From assembly GCA_934444365.1 (NCBI GenBank), contig CAKSCM010000005.1, positions 62,001 to 126,000 of the forward strand: DNA of 64,000 nt, given 5' to 3'. The first letter of the stretch is position 1; each line of letters begins with the position of its first letter. This DNA comes from an uncultured Eubacteriales bacterium (GTDB lineage: Bacteria > Bacillota > Clostridia > Oscillospirales > Acutalibacteraceae). Below the pieces are notes generated by a model that was not told the DNA's origin, did not search any database, and saw only the letters and a list, made by a program, of their open reading frames with translations. The position numbers were made by a program, and so were the translations under genes. This document shows, in pieces, positions 34,896 through 43,977 of the stretch.

Positions 34896-35547
34896 TGCCG
34901 TTATGAAAACATCTGCAAAAACAAACAAAAGCACCCGTAAAAAGGGCGAAAAGATAAAGGTCGGTTTTTTCGCAATAATTGCAAAAATATTCAGAGTCAT
35001 TACCGTTCCTCCGGTCATGGTGTCGGCTCTTTTCACGATACTTTACTTCGCGAGAAGAGACATATATTCTTCCCTTTCCCAGCTTTTTATTTCAATTCTG
35101 TTCCTCGGAATATTGCCGGTACTCGCATATCCGGCGGTAGAGCTGTTCCCCGCTTTAAAAAAGAACCGCCGCGAAAGCGAAAGGAATTTTGCCTTTATAT
35201 TTACAGCCGTAGGATATATAGGCGGAGCGGTATATGCCTTAGCGGCGAATTTAAGCCGCGACCTCACCTTCGTTTATTTTGCCTACCTGTTCTCGGCGAT
35301 GCTTCTTATAATCTGCAACAAGTTAATAAAGCTTCGTGCAAGCGGCCATTCGTGCAGCATTACGGGACCGATACTTCTGCTTTTGACCCTTACCGGCTGG
35401 CAATTTATAGGCCCGTGTGCGGCGGTTTTCGCCGGCGTGCTCTGGTCGTCGCTCTATTTAAAGAGACATACACTCAAGGAGATAACCCTTGGAGCTCTTA
35501 GTGCAGCACTGGGAATGGTAATAAGTCTTTTAATATTCCTTGTGTAA
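34888..35547 (+). CDS. PAP2-like membrane protein
   Basis: 219 residues with about six hydrophobic helices after a Lys-rich cytosolic N-terminus (residues 1-25). The segment KLIKLRASGH (about 146-155) and the later SSLYLKRHTLKE resemble the phosphatase motifs of the PAP2 superfamily (K-x-R, SGH, S-x5-H), spaced as in lipid phosphatases. The classical PSGH Pro is replaced by Ala. It may dephosphorylate a polyprenyl or lipid phosphate; activity is unproven. It is translationally coupled to the DegV gene (8-base overlap), suggesting a lipid-related unit. Confidence 0.65.
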   Translation: MTDAVMKTSAKTNKSTRKKGEKIKVGFFAIIAKIFRVITVPPVMVSALFTILYFARRDIYSSLSQLFISILFLGILPVLAYPAVELFPALKKNRRESERNFAFIFTAVGYIGGAVYALAANLSRDLTFVYFAYLFSAMLLIICNKLIKLRASGHSCSITGPILLLLTLTGWQFIGPCAAVFAGVLWSSLYLKRHTLKEITLGALSAALGMVISLLIFLV

Positions 35548-35666
35548 TCATATTTGCAGACTCTGACAAAAACGGTTTTTATCGTCTCGGTATAAAGCGG
35601 CACCGAATCACTAAGACCGATACTTGCGGTATACGGAACTGCTTTAAGCTTAAAAACACAATTTTT

Positions 35667-35697
35667 AACCGCCGGTTTTCTTTTCCGGCGGTTTTTT
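35667..35697 (+). terminator. Terminator after the DegV/PAP2 unit
   Basis: AACCGCCGG pairs with CCGGCGGTT around a 9-base loop, followed by TTTT. Confidence 0.85.
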
Positions 35698-35955
35698 GAT
35701 ACTAATAGCCACCGGCTTAAACCGCAAGCCTAATCCCGAGCCCCATCAAGGGCATTTCACCGGCAATCTACCTCAGCGCATGATTTTGCTTTGCATGCAT
35801 CCTCCACCCCATCGCCCGCAAAAAGGCATTTTCCGTCAAAACTTCCCTTACTTTCGGGAGGCTGCTTGCAGGCGGCCCGTTTCGCCGGATAATTAAAATC
35901 AAATCTAAAGCTTACCGGGCTCGGTTCGCCGTCTCTCCCGGCGTTTTTTTAAAGT

Positions 35956-36007
35956 AAAAACGGCCATAGACCTGTCTTTCAAACCGACGGAGCTATGACC
36001 GTTTTTT
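35956..36007 (-). terminator. Terminator of the arginine operon
   Basis: AAAACGG-c-CATAG pairs with CTATG-a-CCGTTTT, with T-runs on both sides. It lies 80 bases after the carB-dapF stop on the minus strand. Confidence 0.75.
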
Positions 36008-36088
36008 ATTAAGCTGATGATATCAACTGACGGTATAATACCGTTGCCGCCGCAGCGCGAGTGTTTCAGGCGGCGACATAAAACAAAA

Positions 36089-39000
36089 TCAGTATTCGAA
36101 TACGCCCTCGTAAATGAGCTTTGCGTCGCCCGTAAGCAATACCGTTTCATCGGTGTAATTGACCGTTAGATCGCCGCCCTTTAATTTGACCGTTATATCC
36201 TCGCCCTTTTCGCAATAGCCGTTTTCCACGGCGGCGACGGCGGCGGCGCACGCACCTGTTCCGCAAGCCCACGTTTCGCCGTTTCCGCGTTCAAAAACCC
36301 TCATTTTAAGGGTGTTTTTGTTTATCACCCGCACAAACTCGGTGTTTACACGCTCGGGAAAGATTTCGCTGTTTTCAAATTCGGGTCCTATTTTCGCCAC
36401 ATCCACGGCATCAACCTTACCGCAAAAAACAACACAATGCGGATTTCCGACCGAAACACACGTGACGGTATATTCGCCGAAGGGGAAATCCACCTTTCGT
36501 GAAATTATTCTTTCACCCTCTAATTTTACGGGGATTTTTTCGGGAGAAAGCTCGGCGCGTCCCATATCGACGCACACCGTCCCCACCTTTCCGCCGAAGG
36601 GGAACAGGGTAAGCTTTTTAATGCCCGAGGCCGTTTCTATGGTTATCTTCTCTTTTTTGGTAATACCCTTGTCATAAAGATATTTACCGACACAGCGTAT
36701 GCAGTTGCCGGCCATTTTGCCTTCGCTGCCGTCAAGATTGAATATCCGCATTTTTGCATCGGCGACCGAGGAGTGTTCCATAAGCACTATTCCGTCGCCG
36801 CCGATACCGTAATGACGGTCGGCGCAAATTATACTCAACGCCTCGGGACAGGTTATCTCATTTTCGAAGTTATCAAAAAAGATGTAATCGTTGCCCGAGC
36901 CCTGCATTTTTGTAAAATGCAGCCGCTGCCTGTGCTCGCTCATGTGGTTTATGTCGACAAGCTCGGTATTTAAAAGGGTGAAACGCGAGGCAATCATATC
37001 GGCTAAAGCATTCGCGGTATCAAGCGAAGTAAGGGTAGCAATACCAAGCTGCAATGCCCTTATATGCAGCTTTATAAAGTCGCTTACGCATTGCGCCTCG
37101 TTGGAAGCGGTGTAAATTATGTAGTCGATGTTGCCGGTTTCTATAAGCTTTATCGCGTCGTCCGATTCGCGAAGCTTGTTTACCCGTTTAACCGCCGTTC
37201 CGAGGGATTCTATTTCGTCGGCGGTGCCGTTTGTGGCATAGATATCAAAGCCTAAATCGACAAACTTTTTGGCAAGCTTTACAATTTCGAATTTATCGTT
37301 ATCGCTTACCGATATAAAGACTCCGCCGCCCTTTACGCGATGATCCGGAATGTTGTATCCGGCCGAAACAAGACCTTTGAAAAGGGCTTCGTTCAACGTC
37401 CTGCCTATTCCGAGGACCTCGCCGGTCGATTTCATCTCGGGGGAGAGCGAGGAATTGACATCCGACAGCTTTTCAAACGAAAACACCGGAACCTTTACGG
37501 CAAAATAATGCGACCGCTTATAAAGTCCCGTACCGTAGCCCTGATCCGTAAGCTTTTCGCCCACCATTATTCTGGAGGCGAGCTCCACCATCGGCACCCC
37601 GGTCACCTTGCTTATATACGGCACGGTTCTCGACGCTCTGGGGTTGACCTCAATCACATACAGCTCGTTATGATAAATAAGATACTGAATGTTTACAAGA
37701 CCCTTGGTCCCGAGCGACAGCGCAAGCTTTTCAGAGCAGTCGACCACCTGGCTCAGCATCTTGTCGTCTATGTTGAAGGCCGGATAAACGGCTATCGAGT
37801 CGCCCGAGTGCACCCCTGCCCGTTCGATATGCTCCATTACTCCGGGAATAAGGCAGTCCTCGCCGTCGGAAATTACATCGACCTCCAGCTCCTTACCCAT
37901 TAAATACCGGTCGATAAGCACGGGGTTTTCGATCCTGCCCGAAAGAATTATATCCATATATCTTTCGACATCCGCGGCGGTATAGGCAATGCTCATATTC
38001 TGTCCGCCTATAACATATGAGGGCCTGAGCAGCACGGGATATCCGAGGATCTCGGCCGAACGAAGCGCCTCATCCTTCGAAAAGGCGGTCATCGAGCTCG
38101 GTCTTTTTATTTTAAACCGGCCGAGCAGCTCGTCGAACCGTCCCCTGTCCTCGGCAATATCTATCCCCTCGGCCGACGTGCCGAGTATTTTAATGCCCTT
38201 TTTGTCGAGATATCCGCAAAGACGTATGGCGGTTTGTCCGCCAAAGGCCACAACAACACCGTCGGGCTTTTCCACCCTTATTACGTTCATTACGTCCTCT
38301 TCGCAAAGCGGCTCAAAATAAAGCCTGTCGGCCGTATCAAAGTCGGTGGACACCGTTTCGGGGTTGTTATTGATTATAACCACCTCGTAGCCGAGCTTTT
38401 TAAGGGCCCAGACACAATGTACCGACGAATAATCAAATTCTATTCCCTGCCCTATTCTTATAGGACCGGAGCCGAGCACCACTATACGTTTTTTGCCGCT
38501 GTTTACGGATTTTATACGCGCCGACGCTTCGCAAAGACCGCCGGTGTAGCACGAATAAAAATACGGTGTTTCGGCCGCAAATTCGCCGGCACAGGTATCG
38601 ACCATTCTGAAAACGGCGCCGATACTCTCCTTCACCGGCGCTAAGGCCAGCCCCTCAAGCGCTTTATCGGTGTAGCCGAGCCGCTTGCCTTTTTTATAAA
38701 GCTCGTCATCTATATATTTTCCGCTCGTCGAGGCGAGCTCACACTCAAAATCCGCAAGATTTTTAAGCTTGCTTATAAACCATTTGTCTATACGGGTGAC
38801 CGAATGTATCCTGTCGACCGAAACCCCGTTTTTCAGAGCATAAAAAACCGAAAACAACCGCATATCGTCGGCTTTTTCTATGAGCTTTAATGGGTCCTTA
38901 CCCGATAATTTCGCATAATTCAGGGTGTCGCACGATATCTCCGCCCCTCTTACGGCCTTCATGATCGCCGCCTCGAAGGTAGGGGCTATCGCCATTATCT

Positions 39001-40141
39001 CGCCGGTCGCCTTCATTTTGGTGCCGAGCGTCCTGTCGGCGCCGTAAAATTTATCAAAGGGCCATTTCGGCATTTTTACAACCACATAGTCAAGGGCCGG
39101 TTCAAAGCAGGCGCAGGTTTTTCCCGTTACTCTGTTGGTAATTTCATCAAGGGTGTACCCGAGGGCAATTTCGGTCGTCACCTTGGCTATAGGATAACCG
39201 GTCGCCTTTGAGGCAAGGGCCGACGAGCGCGAAACACGGGGATTGACCTCAATAACGGCGTAATCAAAGCTGTCTGGCGAAAGCGCAAACTGGCAGTTGC
39301 AGCCCCCCTCGATGCCGAGCTCGGTAATTATATCAAGCGCCGCCGTGCGAAGCATCTGATATTCCTTGTCCGAAAGGGTAACGGCCGGAGCTATGACAAT
39401 GCTGTCGCCCGTATGGATTCCGACCGGGTCGAAATTCTCCATACTGCAAACCGCAATAACGTTGCCGGCGCCGTCGCGCATGACCTCAAATTCTATTTCT
39501 TTCCATCCGTAAATATATTTTTCAACCAAGACCTGGCTTATCGGCGACATCATAAGTGCGTTCGCCGCAATTACCTTTAGCTCCTCCTCGCTGTGTGCAA
39601 CGCCCCCACCGGCGCCGCCGAGGGTAAAGGCCGGCCGCAAAATAACCGGATAACCTATTTCTCCGGCCGCCTTTACGGCCGAGGTCATATCGTTTGCGAC
39701 ATGTGATGGAATGATCGGCTGACCGATTTTAAGCATGGTTTCCCTGAAAAGCTCCCTGTCCTCGGCACGGTCGATTGCCTCAAGAGGGGTTCCGAGCAGC
39801 CTTACGCCGTTTTCCCGCAAAAAACCCTCGCGGCCGAGCTGCATCGCAATGGTAAGTCCGGTCTGTCCACCGAGGGTCGCAAGCAGACTGTCGGGCTTTT
39901 CTTTTTTAATTATACGTTTTACCGTCTGAGCTGTAAGAGGTTCAAGATATATCTCGTCGGCAAGAGCCTTGTCGGTCATTATTGTGGCGGGATTGGAGTT
40001 TACAAGTACAACGTTAATGCCCTCGCTTTTAAGAACCCTGCAAGCCTGTGCTCCGGCGTAGTCAAATTCGGCCGCCTGACCTATTACTATAGGACCCGAG
40101 CCTATAACAAGGACCTTTTTAATGCTTTTATCAAAAGGCAT
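36089..40141 (-). CDS. carB: CarB-DapF fusion: carbamoyl-phosphate synthase large subunit plus diaminopimelate epimerase
   Basis: One uninterrupted 1350-residue frame. Residues 1 to about 1060 are a full CarB: two ATP-grasp halves (GSGPIVIGQAAEFDYAGAQA at the start, GSGPIRIGQGIEFDYSSVH in the second half) and a C-terminal MGS-like regulatory domain. It makes carbamoyl phosphate for arginine and pyrimidines with CarA. Residues about 1075-1350 are a complete DapF (FTKMQGSGNDY to ACGTGACAAA), which would epimerise LL- to meso-diaminopimelate for lysine and peptidoglycan. There is no ribosome site before the internal Met1067. The first DapF cysteine motif reads MAGNCIRC instead of MCGNxxRC. The start ATG directly follows the carA stop (TAAATG). 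Confidence 0.93.
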   Translation of the reverse strand: MPFDKSIKKVLVIGSGPIVIGQAAEFDYAGAQACRVLKSEGINVVLVNSNPATIMTDKALADEIYLEPLTAQTVKRIIKKEKPDSLLATLGGQTGLTIAMQLGREGFLRENGVRLLGTPLEAIDRAEDRELFRETMLKIGQPIIPSHVANDMTSAVKAAGEIGYPVILRPAFTLGGAGGGVAHSEEELKVIAANALMMSPISQVLVEKYIYGWKEIEFEVMRDGAGNVIAVCSMENFDPVGIHTGDSIVIAPAVTLSDKEYQMLRTAALDIITELGIEGGCNCQFALSPDSFDYAVIEVNPRVSRSSALASKATGYPIAKVTTEIALGYTLDEITNRVTGKTCACFEPALDYVVVKMPKWPFDKFYGADRTLGTKMKATGEIMAIAPTFEAAIMKAVRGAEISCDTLNYAKLSGKDPLKLIEKADDMRLFSVFYALKNGVSVDRIHSVTRIDKWFISKLKNLADFECELASTSGKYIDDELYKKGKRLGYTDKALEGLALAPVKESIGAVFRMVDTCAGEFAAETPYFYSCYTGGLCEASARIKSVNSGKKRIVVLGSGPIRIGQGIEFDYSSVHCVWALKKLGYEVVIINNNPETVSTDFDTADRLYFEPLCEEDVMNVIRVEKPDGVVVAFGGQTAIRLCGYLDKKGIKILGTSAEGIDIAEDRGRFDELLGRFKIKRPSSMTAFSKDEALRSAEILGYPVLLRPSYVIGGQNMSIAYTAADVERYMDIILSGRIENPVLIDRYLMGKELEVDVISDGEDCLIPGVMEHIERAGVHSGDSIAVYPAFNIDDKMLSQVVDCSEKLALSLGTKGLVNIQYLIYHNELYVIEVNPRASRTVPYISKVTGVPMVELASRIMVGEKLTDQGYGTGLYKRSHYFAVKVPVFSFEKLSDVNSSLSPEMKSTGEVLGIGRTLNEALFKGLVSAGYNIPDHRVKGGGVFISVSDNDKFEIVKLAKKFVDLGFDIYATNGTADEIESLGTAVKRVNKLRESDDAIKLIETGNIDYIIYTASNEAQCVSDFIKLHIRALQLGIATLTSLDTANALADMIASRFTLLNTELVDINHMSEHRQRLHFTKMQGSGNDYIFFDNFENEITCPEALSIICADRHYGIGGDGIVLMEHSSVADAKMRIFNLDGSEGKMAGNCIRCVGKYLYDKGITKKEKITIETASGIKKLTLFPFGGKVGTVCVDMGRAELSPEKIPVKLEGERIISRKVDFPFGEYTVTCVSVGNPHCVVFCGKVDAVDVAKIGPEFENSEIFPERVNTEFVRVINKNTLKMRVFERGNGETWACGTGACAAAVAAVENGYCEKGEDITVKLKGGDLTVNYTDETVLLTGDAKLIYEGVFEY

Positions 40142-41224
40142 TTATTCTCCCTCCTCCATTAGCTTTATAAACCTGTCGAACAAGAATTCGGTGTCCTTGG
40201 GTCCGGAACAGGCCTCGGGGTGAAACTGCACCGAGAAGGCCCTTTTACCGGGATAAAATGCCCCCTCGTTCGTGCCGTCGTTAGCGTTTATAAAGCTCTG
40301 TTTCGCACCGATTTTTTCAAGACTTTCGCCCTTTACGGCGTAACCGTGGTTCTGGCTCGATATAAACACCCGGCCGCCACTTAGTTCCTTTACCGGCTGG
40401 TTTACTCCCCTGTGGCCGTATTTAAGCTTTTCGGTCTTTGCTCCGGCGGCGAGAGCCAAAAGCTGATGCCCGAGGCATATTCCGAACATCGGAATTTTAC
40501 CGAAGAGCTTTCTTATCTCCTCAACAACCTTTGTGTTATCGGCCGGATCTCCCGGGCCGTTTGAAAGCATTACTCCGTCGAATTCTTGTGACAGAACATA
40601 CTGAGCGTGAGTATCAAAGGGCAAAAGCGTCACTTCACAACCACGCTTTGTAAGGGATCTTACAATGTTCGTTTTGTGACCGAAATCATACAGCGCAACG
40701 CGGTGTTTTTGCTCACCGTCAGCGGTAAAAACGATTTCTTTTTTTGTGCTTACCGCTTCGACCGAGCCGCTCACCCTATATTCGGAAAGCTTATTCAAAA
40801 ATCCCGCCATATCATCGGGCAAAGCATCGGTGATAGCGGCGTTCATAACACCGTGTTCGCGAATAAGCAGGGTAAGCGCTCTGGTGTCGACTCCGCATAC
40901 CGCCGTTATTCCGTGGCTTTTGAGAAAATCACCGACGGTGCCGCCGCTTCTGAAATTCGAGGGCGTTTCGCACTGATCGTGAACGATATATCCGCGTGCA
41001 AAGCAGCTTTCCGACTCGCAATCCTCGGGTATAAAGCCGTAATTTCCTATAAGCGGAAAGGTCTGCATTATTATCTGTCCAAAGTAGCTCGGATCGGTCA
41101 GGGTCTCAATGTATCCGCCCATTCCGGTGGTAAAAACAAGCTCACCCGTGACCGGTCGGTCGTCTCCGAAGAAATTTCCTTCAAAAACATGACCGTCGGC
41201 AAGTATTATATAGGCTTTTTTCAT
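40142..41224 (-). CDS. carA: Carbamoyl-phosphate synthase small subunit (glutaminase)
   Basis: CarA releases ammonia from glutamine and channels it to CarB. The 360-residue protein has the N-terminal small-subunit domain (LADGHVFEGNFFG, FTTGMGGYIETLTDPSYFGQI) and a class I glutamine amidotransferase domain with SNGPGDP, the nucleophile in GICLGHQ, and the catalytic His/Glu in FHPEA. ATG 41224 follows GGGGGAG. It lies 105 bases after argF and abuts carB. Confidence 0.97.
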   Translation of the reverse strand: MKKAYIILADGHVFEGNFFGDDRPVTGELVFTTGMGGYIETLTDPSYFGQIIMQTFPLIGNYGFIPEDCESESCFARGYIVHDQCETPSNFRSGGTVGDFLKSHGITAVCGVDTRALTLLIREHGVMNAAITDALPDDMAGFLNKLSEYRVSGSVEAVSTKKEIVFTADGEQKHRVALYDFGHKTNIVRSLTKRGCEVTLLPFDTHAQYVLSQEFDGVMLSNGPGDPADNTKVVEEIRKLFGKIPMFGICLGHQLLALAAGAKTEKLKYGHRGVNQPVKELSGGRVFISSQNHGYAVKGESLEKIGAKQSFINANDGTNEGAFYPGKRAFSVQFHPEACSGPKDTEFLFDRFIKLMEEGE

Positions 41225-41329
41225 TATCGGTTACTCCCCCTGACCGCTGATATTTTAAATTATTTATTTTTGATGATTGCGCCGCACCCGACAGACAAGA
41301 ACAGGTTTTGCCGGGGGCAATCCCCTTGT

Positions 41330-42271
41330 TTAAAGATCGAACCCGCCGTGATCGCTGTATGAGCCTTTACCTCCCATGAGCTTTACCATAACCGCCTTTT
41401 GGGCATGCAGACGGTTCTCGGCCTCGTCAAAAATCTCATTTGCATGAGCCTCGAAGACCTCGGCCGTTATCTCCTCACCTCTGTGAGCCGGCAGGCAGTG
41501 CAGCACCATCGCATCCTTTTCGGCGGCCGACATAACACTATCGTTTATCTGGTAATCTTTAAATATCTCCTTGCGAAGAGCCGCTTCACTCTCCTGTCCC
41601 ATCGACGCCCAGACATCGGTATAAAGCACGTCGGCGTCCTTCGCGGCGAGCAGAATATCATCGGTGCACAAAAATTCGCCGTTTTCACTCGCCCATTTGC
41701 AGATTTTCTCATCGGGACGGTGATCATCCGGGCAGGCTATCGCCACGCTCATTCCCATTTTAATTCCGCCGACAATAAGTGAGTTCGCCATATTGTTGCC
41801 GTCGCCTATAAAGCACATTTTAAGTCCCGAAAGAGCCCCCTTGTGTTCCCTTATCGTCATAAGATCGGCCAACACCTGGCAGGGATGAGCATAGTCGGTA
41901 AGGCCGTTTATTATCGGAATCGAACCGTACTTTGCAAGGTTTTCGACCTCCGACTGCTCGAAGGTTCTTATCATGATACCGCTTAAATACCTCGAAAGCA
42001 CACGCGCCGTATCCTGTACCGGCTCTCCGCGGCCGATCTGCAGATCGCGCGGACTTAAAAAGAGGGCCTGTCCACCGAGCTCAAACATACCGGTTTCAAA
42101 GGATACCCTGGTACGGGTGGAGGATTTCTGGAATATCATTCCGAGGCTTTTACCCTTTAAATATTTATGCTCAATGCCGTTTTTGCGCTCATATTTAAGC
42201 TGATCGGCAAGATTCAGTATCTCGATTATTTCCTCTCCCGAAAGATCGGCAAGCTTTAATAAATGTTCCAT
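41330..42271 (-). CDS. argF: Ornithine carbamoyltransferase
   Basis: ArgF makes citrulline from ornithine and carbamoyl phosphate. 313 residues with the carbamoyl phosphate site SSTRTRVSFE (near 49-58), HPCQ (near 129), FIGDGNNMANS, and the ornithine loop HCLPAHRGEEI. The C-terminus has a short Gly/Ser/His extension ending SDHGGFDL. ATG 42271 follows GGAGGA. It follows argD after 25 bases. Confidence 0.97.
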   Translation of the reverse strand: MEHLLKLADLSGEEIIEILNLADQLKYERKNGIEHKYLKGKSLGMIFQKSSTRTRVSFETGMFELGGQALFLSPRDLQIGRGEPVQDTARVLSRYLSGIMIRTFEQSEVENLAKYGSIPIINGLTDYAHPCQVLADLMTIREHKGALSGLKMCFIGDGNNMANSLIVGGIKMGMSVAIACPDDHRPDEKICKWASENGEFLCTDDILLAAKDADVLYTDVWASMGQESEAALRKEIFKDYQINDSVMSAAEKDAMVLHCLPAHRGEEITAEVFEAHANEIFDEAENRLHAQKAVMVKLMGGKGSYSDHGGFDL

Positions 42272-42296
42272 TTTTCATTCCTCCGTTTTTCATTTC

Positions 42297-43670
42297 TTAG
42301 TGGATGTATCCCGAGTGATCGTGACAATTACAGCCGTCATCACAGCAATCATCGTCATGTCCGCAAGCATCGCCGTCGCGGCAGTCATCACAATCATCGT
42401 CGCAACATTCGTCGCCGCAACAATCATCATCGCAATCGCATTGTTCTTCAAAACCGCCATGACCGCCGGCTGACGGCTCGTCGATCTTTTTGCCGTCGAT
42501 GGTTAAAACCACCGTCTCGATCGCATTTAACAGCTCGTTTTCGTCAATGTTGAGCGGCGGCAAAAGACGTATCTTATTTTTAGCCGTAAGCACAAGCACC
42601 CCGGCCGCCATACATTCCTTTACAACGTCCGACGGCGCTTTATCGCTTTCAAAGCCTATCATCATGCCGAGCCCCGATATATTCTTGATCTTTTCGCATG
42701 ATGAGAGCCGCTGCCTTACAAGCTCTCCCTTTCTTTTAACGCCATTTAAAAACTCATCGTTTATACGGCTTATTATGCTGTACGCTCCGGCGGCGCAAAC
42801 GGGATTGCCGCCGAAGGTTGAGCCGTGATCGCCGAAAGATAACACATCGGCCGTCTTTTTGCCGAAAAGTGTAGCACCTATGGGCAGTCCGCCGCCGAGA
42901 CCCTTGGCCGACGTTACAATATCCGGCGAAATGCCGTACTGCATATAAGCGTAAAATGAACCCGTTCTGCCGACTCCGGTTTGAACCTCGTCGACTATAA
43001 GCAGAATATCGTTATCCGCCGCAAAGCCGGCAACCTTTTCGACATAGTCCTTTTCGAGGGCTATAACGCCGCCCTCGCCCTGAACGAGCTCGAGCATCAC
43101 AGCGCAGATTTTATCTTTATATTCGCTCTCGCAAAGCTTTTTAATGCCTTCAAAATCGTTGGCCTTCGCAAAAACAAAGCCCTCGGTAAAGGGTCCGAAA
43201 TCCTTGTGAAAAACCTCCTGACCGGTTGCCGAAAGGGTAGTTACGGTTCTGCCGTGAAAGCTGTTTTCGAGGGTGATTATTACATTCCGTCCGTCTCCGT
43301 ATTTGTCCGAAGAATATTTTCTCGCCGTTTTTATCGCGCACTCGTTGGCCTCCGCTCCGCTGTTTGAAAAAAACACCTTGCTCATGCCGGATTTTTCGCA
43401 AAGCAGCTTCGCCAAAGCCACCTGCGGCTCGGTATAATAAAGGTTGGAGGTATGCTGCAAACGGCAAAGCTGGGCCGTTACGGCGCTCACCCACTCGTCA
43501 TCGCACGCTCCGAAGCTGTTAACGCCTATACCGGAAGTAAGATCGGTATACTGCTTGCCCTTCTCATCGTAAAAGGCCGAGCCGATCCCTTCGGTTATAA
43601 CAAGGTCGTTGCGGCGGTATGTGCCGGCTATATAACGCGAGTCGAGCTTTTTTATCGTTTCTGAGTTCAT
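42297..43670 (-). CDS. argD: Acetylornithine aminotransferase with Cys/Asp-rich C-terminal tail
   Basis: ArgD transaminates N-acetylglutamate semialdehyde to N-acetylornithine (PLP, class III). Family motifs are FFSNSGAEANECAIK, SFHGRT, LLIVDEVQTGVGRTG and the PLP lysine in TSAKGLGGGLPIGA. The standard enzyme ends near residue 400. This protein runs to 457 and finishes in a 47-residue tail (411-457, DNA 42300-42440) made of 13 Cys, 18 Asp and 4 His in CDDDCC-like units. Metal binding is plausible but unproven. The start ATG 43670 follows GGAACGGGG. A four-way-junction element lies between it and argB. Confidence 0.95.
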   Translation of the reverse strand: MNSETIKKLDSRYIAGTYRRNDLVITEGIGSAFYDEKGKQYTDLTSGIGVNSFGACDDEWVSAVTAQLCRLQHTSNLYYTEPQVALAKLLCEKSGMSKVFFSNSGAEANECAIKTARKYSSDKYGDGRNVIITLENSFHGRTVTTLSATGQEVFHKDFGPFTEGFVFAKANDFEGIKKLCESEYKDKICAVMLELVQGEGGVIALEKDYVEKVAGFAADNDILLIVDEVQTGVGRTGSFYAYMQYGISPDIVTSAKGLGGGLPIGATLFGKKTADVLSFGDHGSTFGGNPVCAAGAYSIISRINDEFLNGVKRKGELVRQRLSSCEKIKNISGLGMMIGFESDKAPSDVVKECMAAGVLVLTAKNKIRLLPPLNIDENELLNAIETVVLTIDGKKIDEPSAGGHGGFEEQCDCDDDCCGDECCDDDCDDCRDGDACGHDDDCCDDGCNCHDHSGYIH

Positions 43671-43977
43671 CTGAAAACCCCGTTCCTTTCGGATTTTTCT
43701 TTTTTGTCGCCGCTTGAATCGGCAGTCTTTTTTGTTTTTTCGTTTTTTCGCGAAGGCGTCAGCCGCGCTGACAAAGGGCCCCTTTTTTATAATTTAAAGC
43801 CCTTAAACCGGAGCCGCTCTTTGGGGCTCTTTGGGGCCCTTTTGTCTTTGCCCGCAAAACGGGCAAAGGCGCCTTCGCGGCCGCCCGGAAATTAAACAAA
43901 ATATTATAAAAGTCCGCTTTAAGGCTTCTGCCGATAAGTCAGAAAACCGGTAGATAGTCTTAAATCTTGTCCGCTTA
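43671..43977. other. argB-argD intercistronic gap
   Basis: 307 bases inside the arginine operon. Most of it is four-way-junction element D (43749-43879); the rest is untranslated with no further recognised signal. Such a large gap is exceptional in an otherwise compact operon. Confidence 0.7.
43749..43879. repeat. Four-way-junction intergenic element, copy D
   Basis: The outer stem CGCGAAGGCG (43749-43758) pairs with CGCCTTCGCG (43870-43879). Hairpin 1 is TCAGC-cgc-GCTGA (43759-43771). Hairpin 2 is CAAAGGGCCCC..GGGGCCCTTTTG (43772-43844, one bulge). Hairpin 3 is TCTTTGCCCG-caaaa-CGGGCAAAGG (43845-43869). The arms abut without linkers, as in copy A. Confidence 0.8.

Larger units (their letters stand above)
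35548..36088. other. Gene-free gap between convergent units
   Basis: It holds the terminators at 35667-35697 (+) and 35956-36007 (-) and a weak CGCCG/CGGCG hairpin with T-run at 35927-35950 (+). Otherwise no feature was recognised. Confidence 0.7.

Noticed and set aside
36941..36943. Internal ATG as a separate dapF start
   Set aside because: No ribosome binding site upstream, no stop between the carB and dapF parts, and the same frame is continuous; a fusion is the simpler reading, though proteomics is needed.
43749..43879. CRISPR array or insertion sequence
   Set aside because: No regularly spaced identical repeats, no transposase and no target duplications were found; the copies differ in sequence and share only structure.
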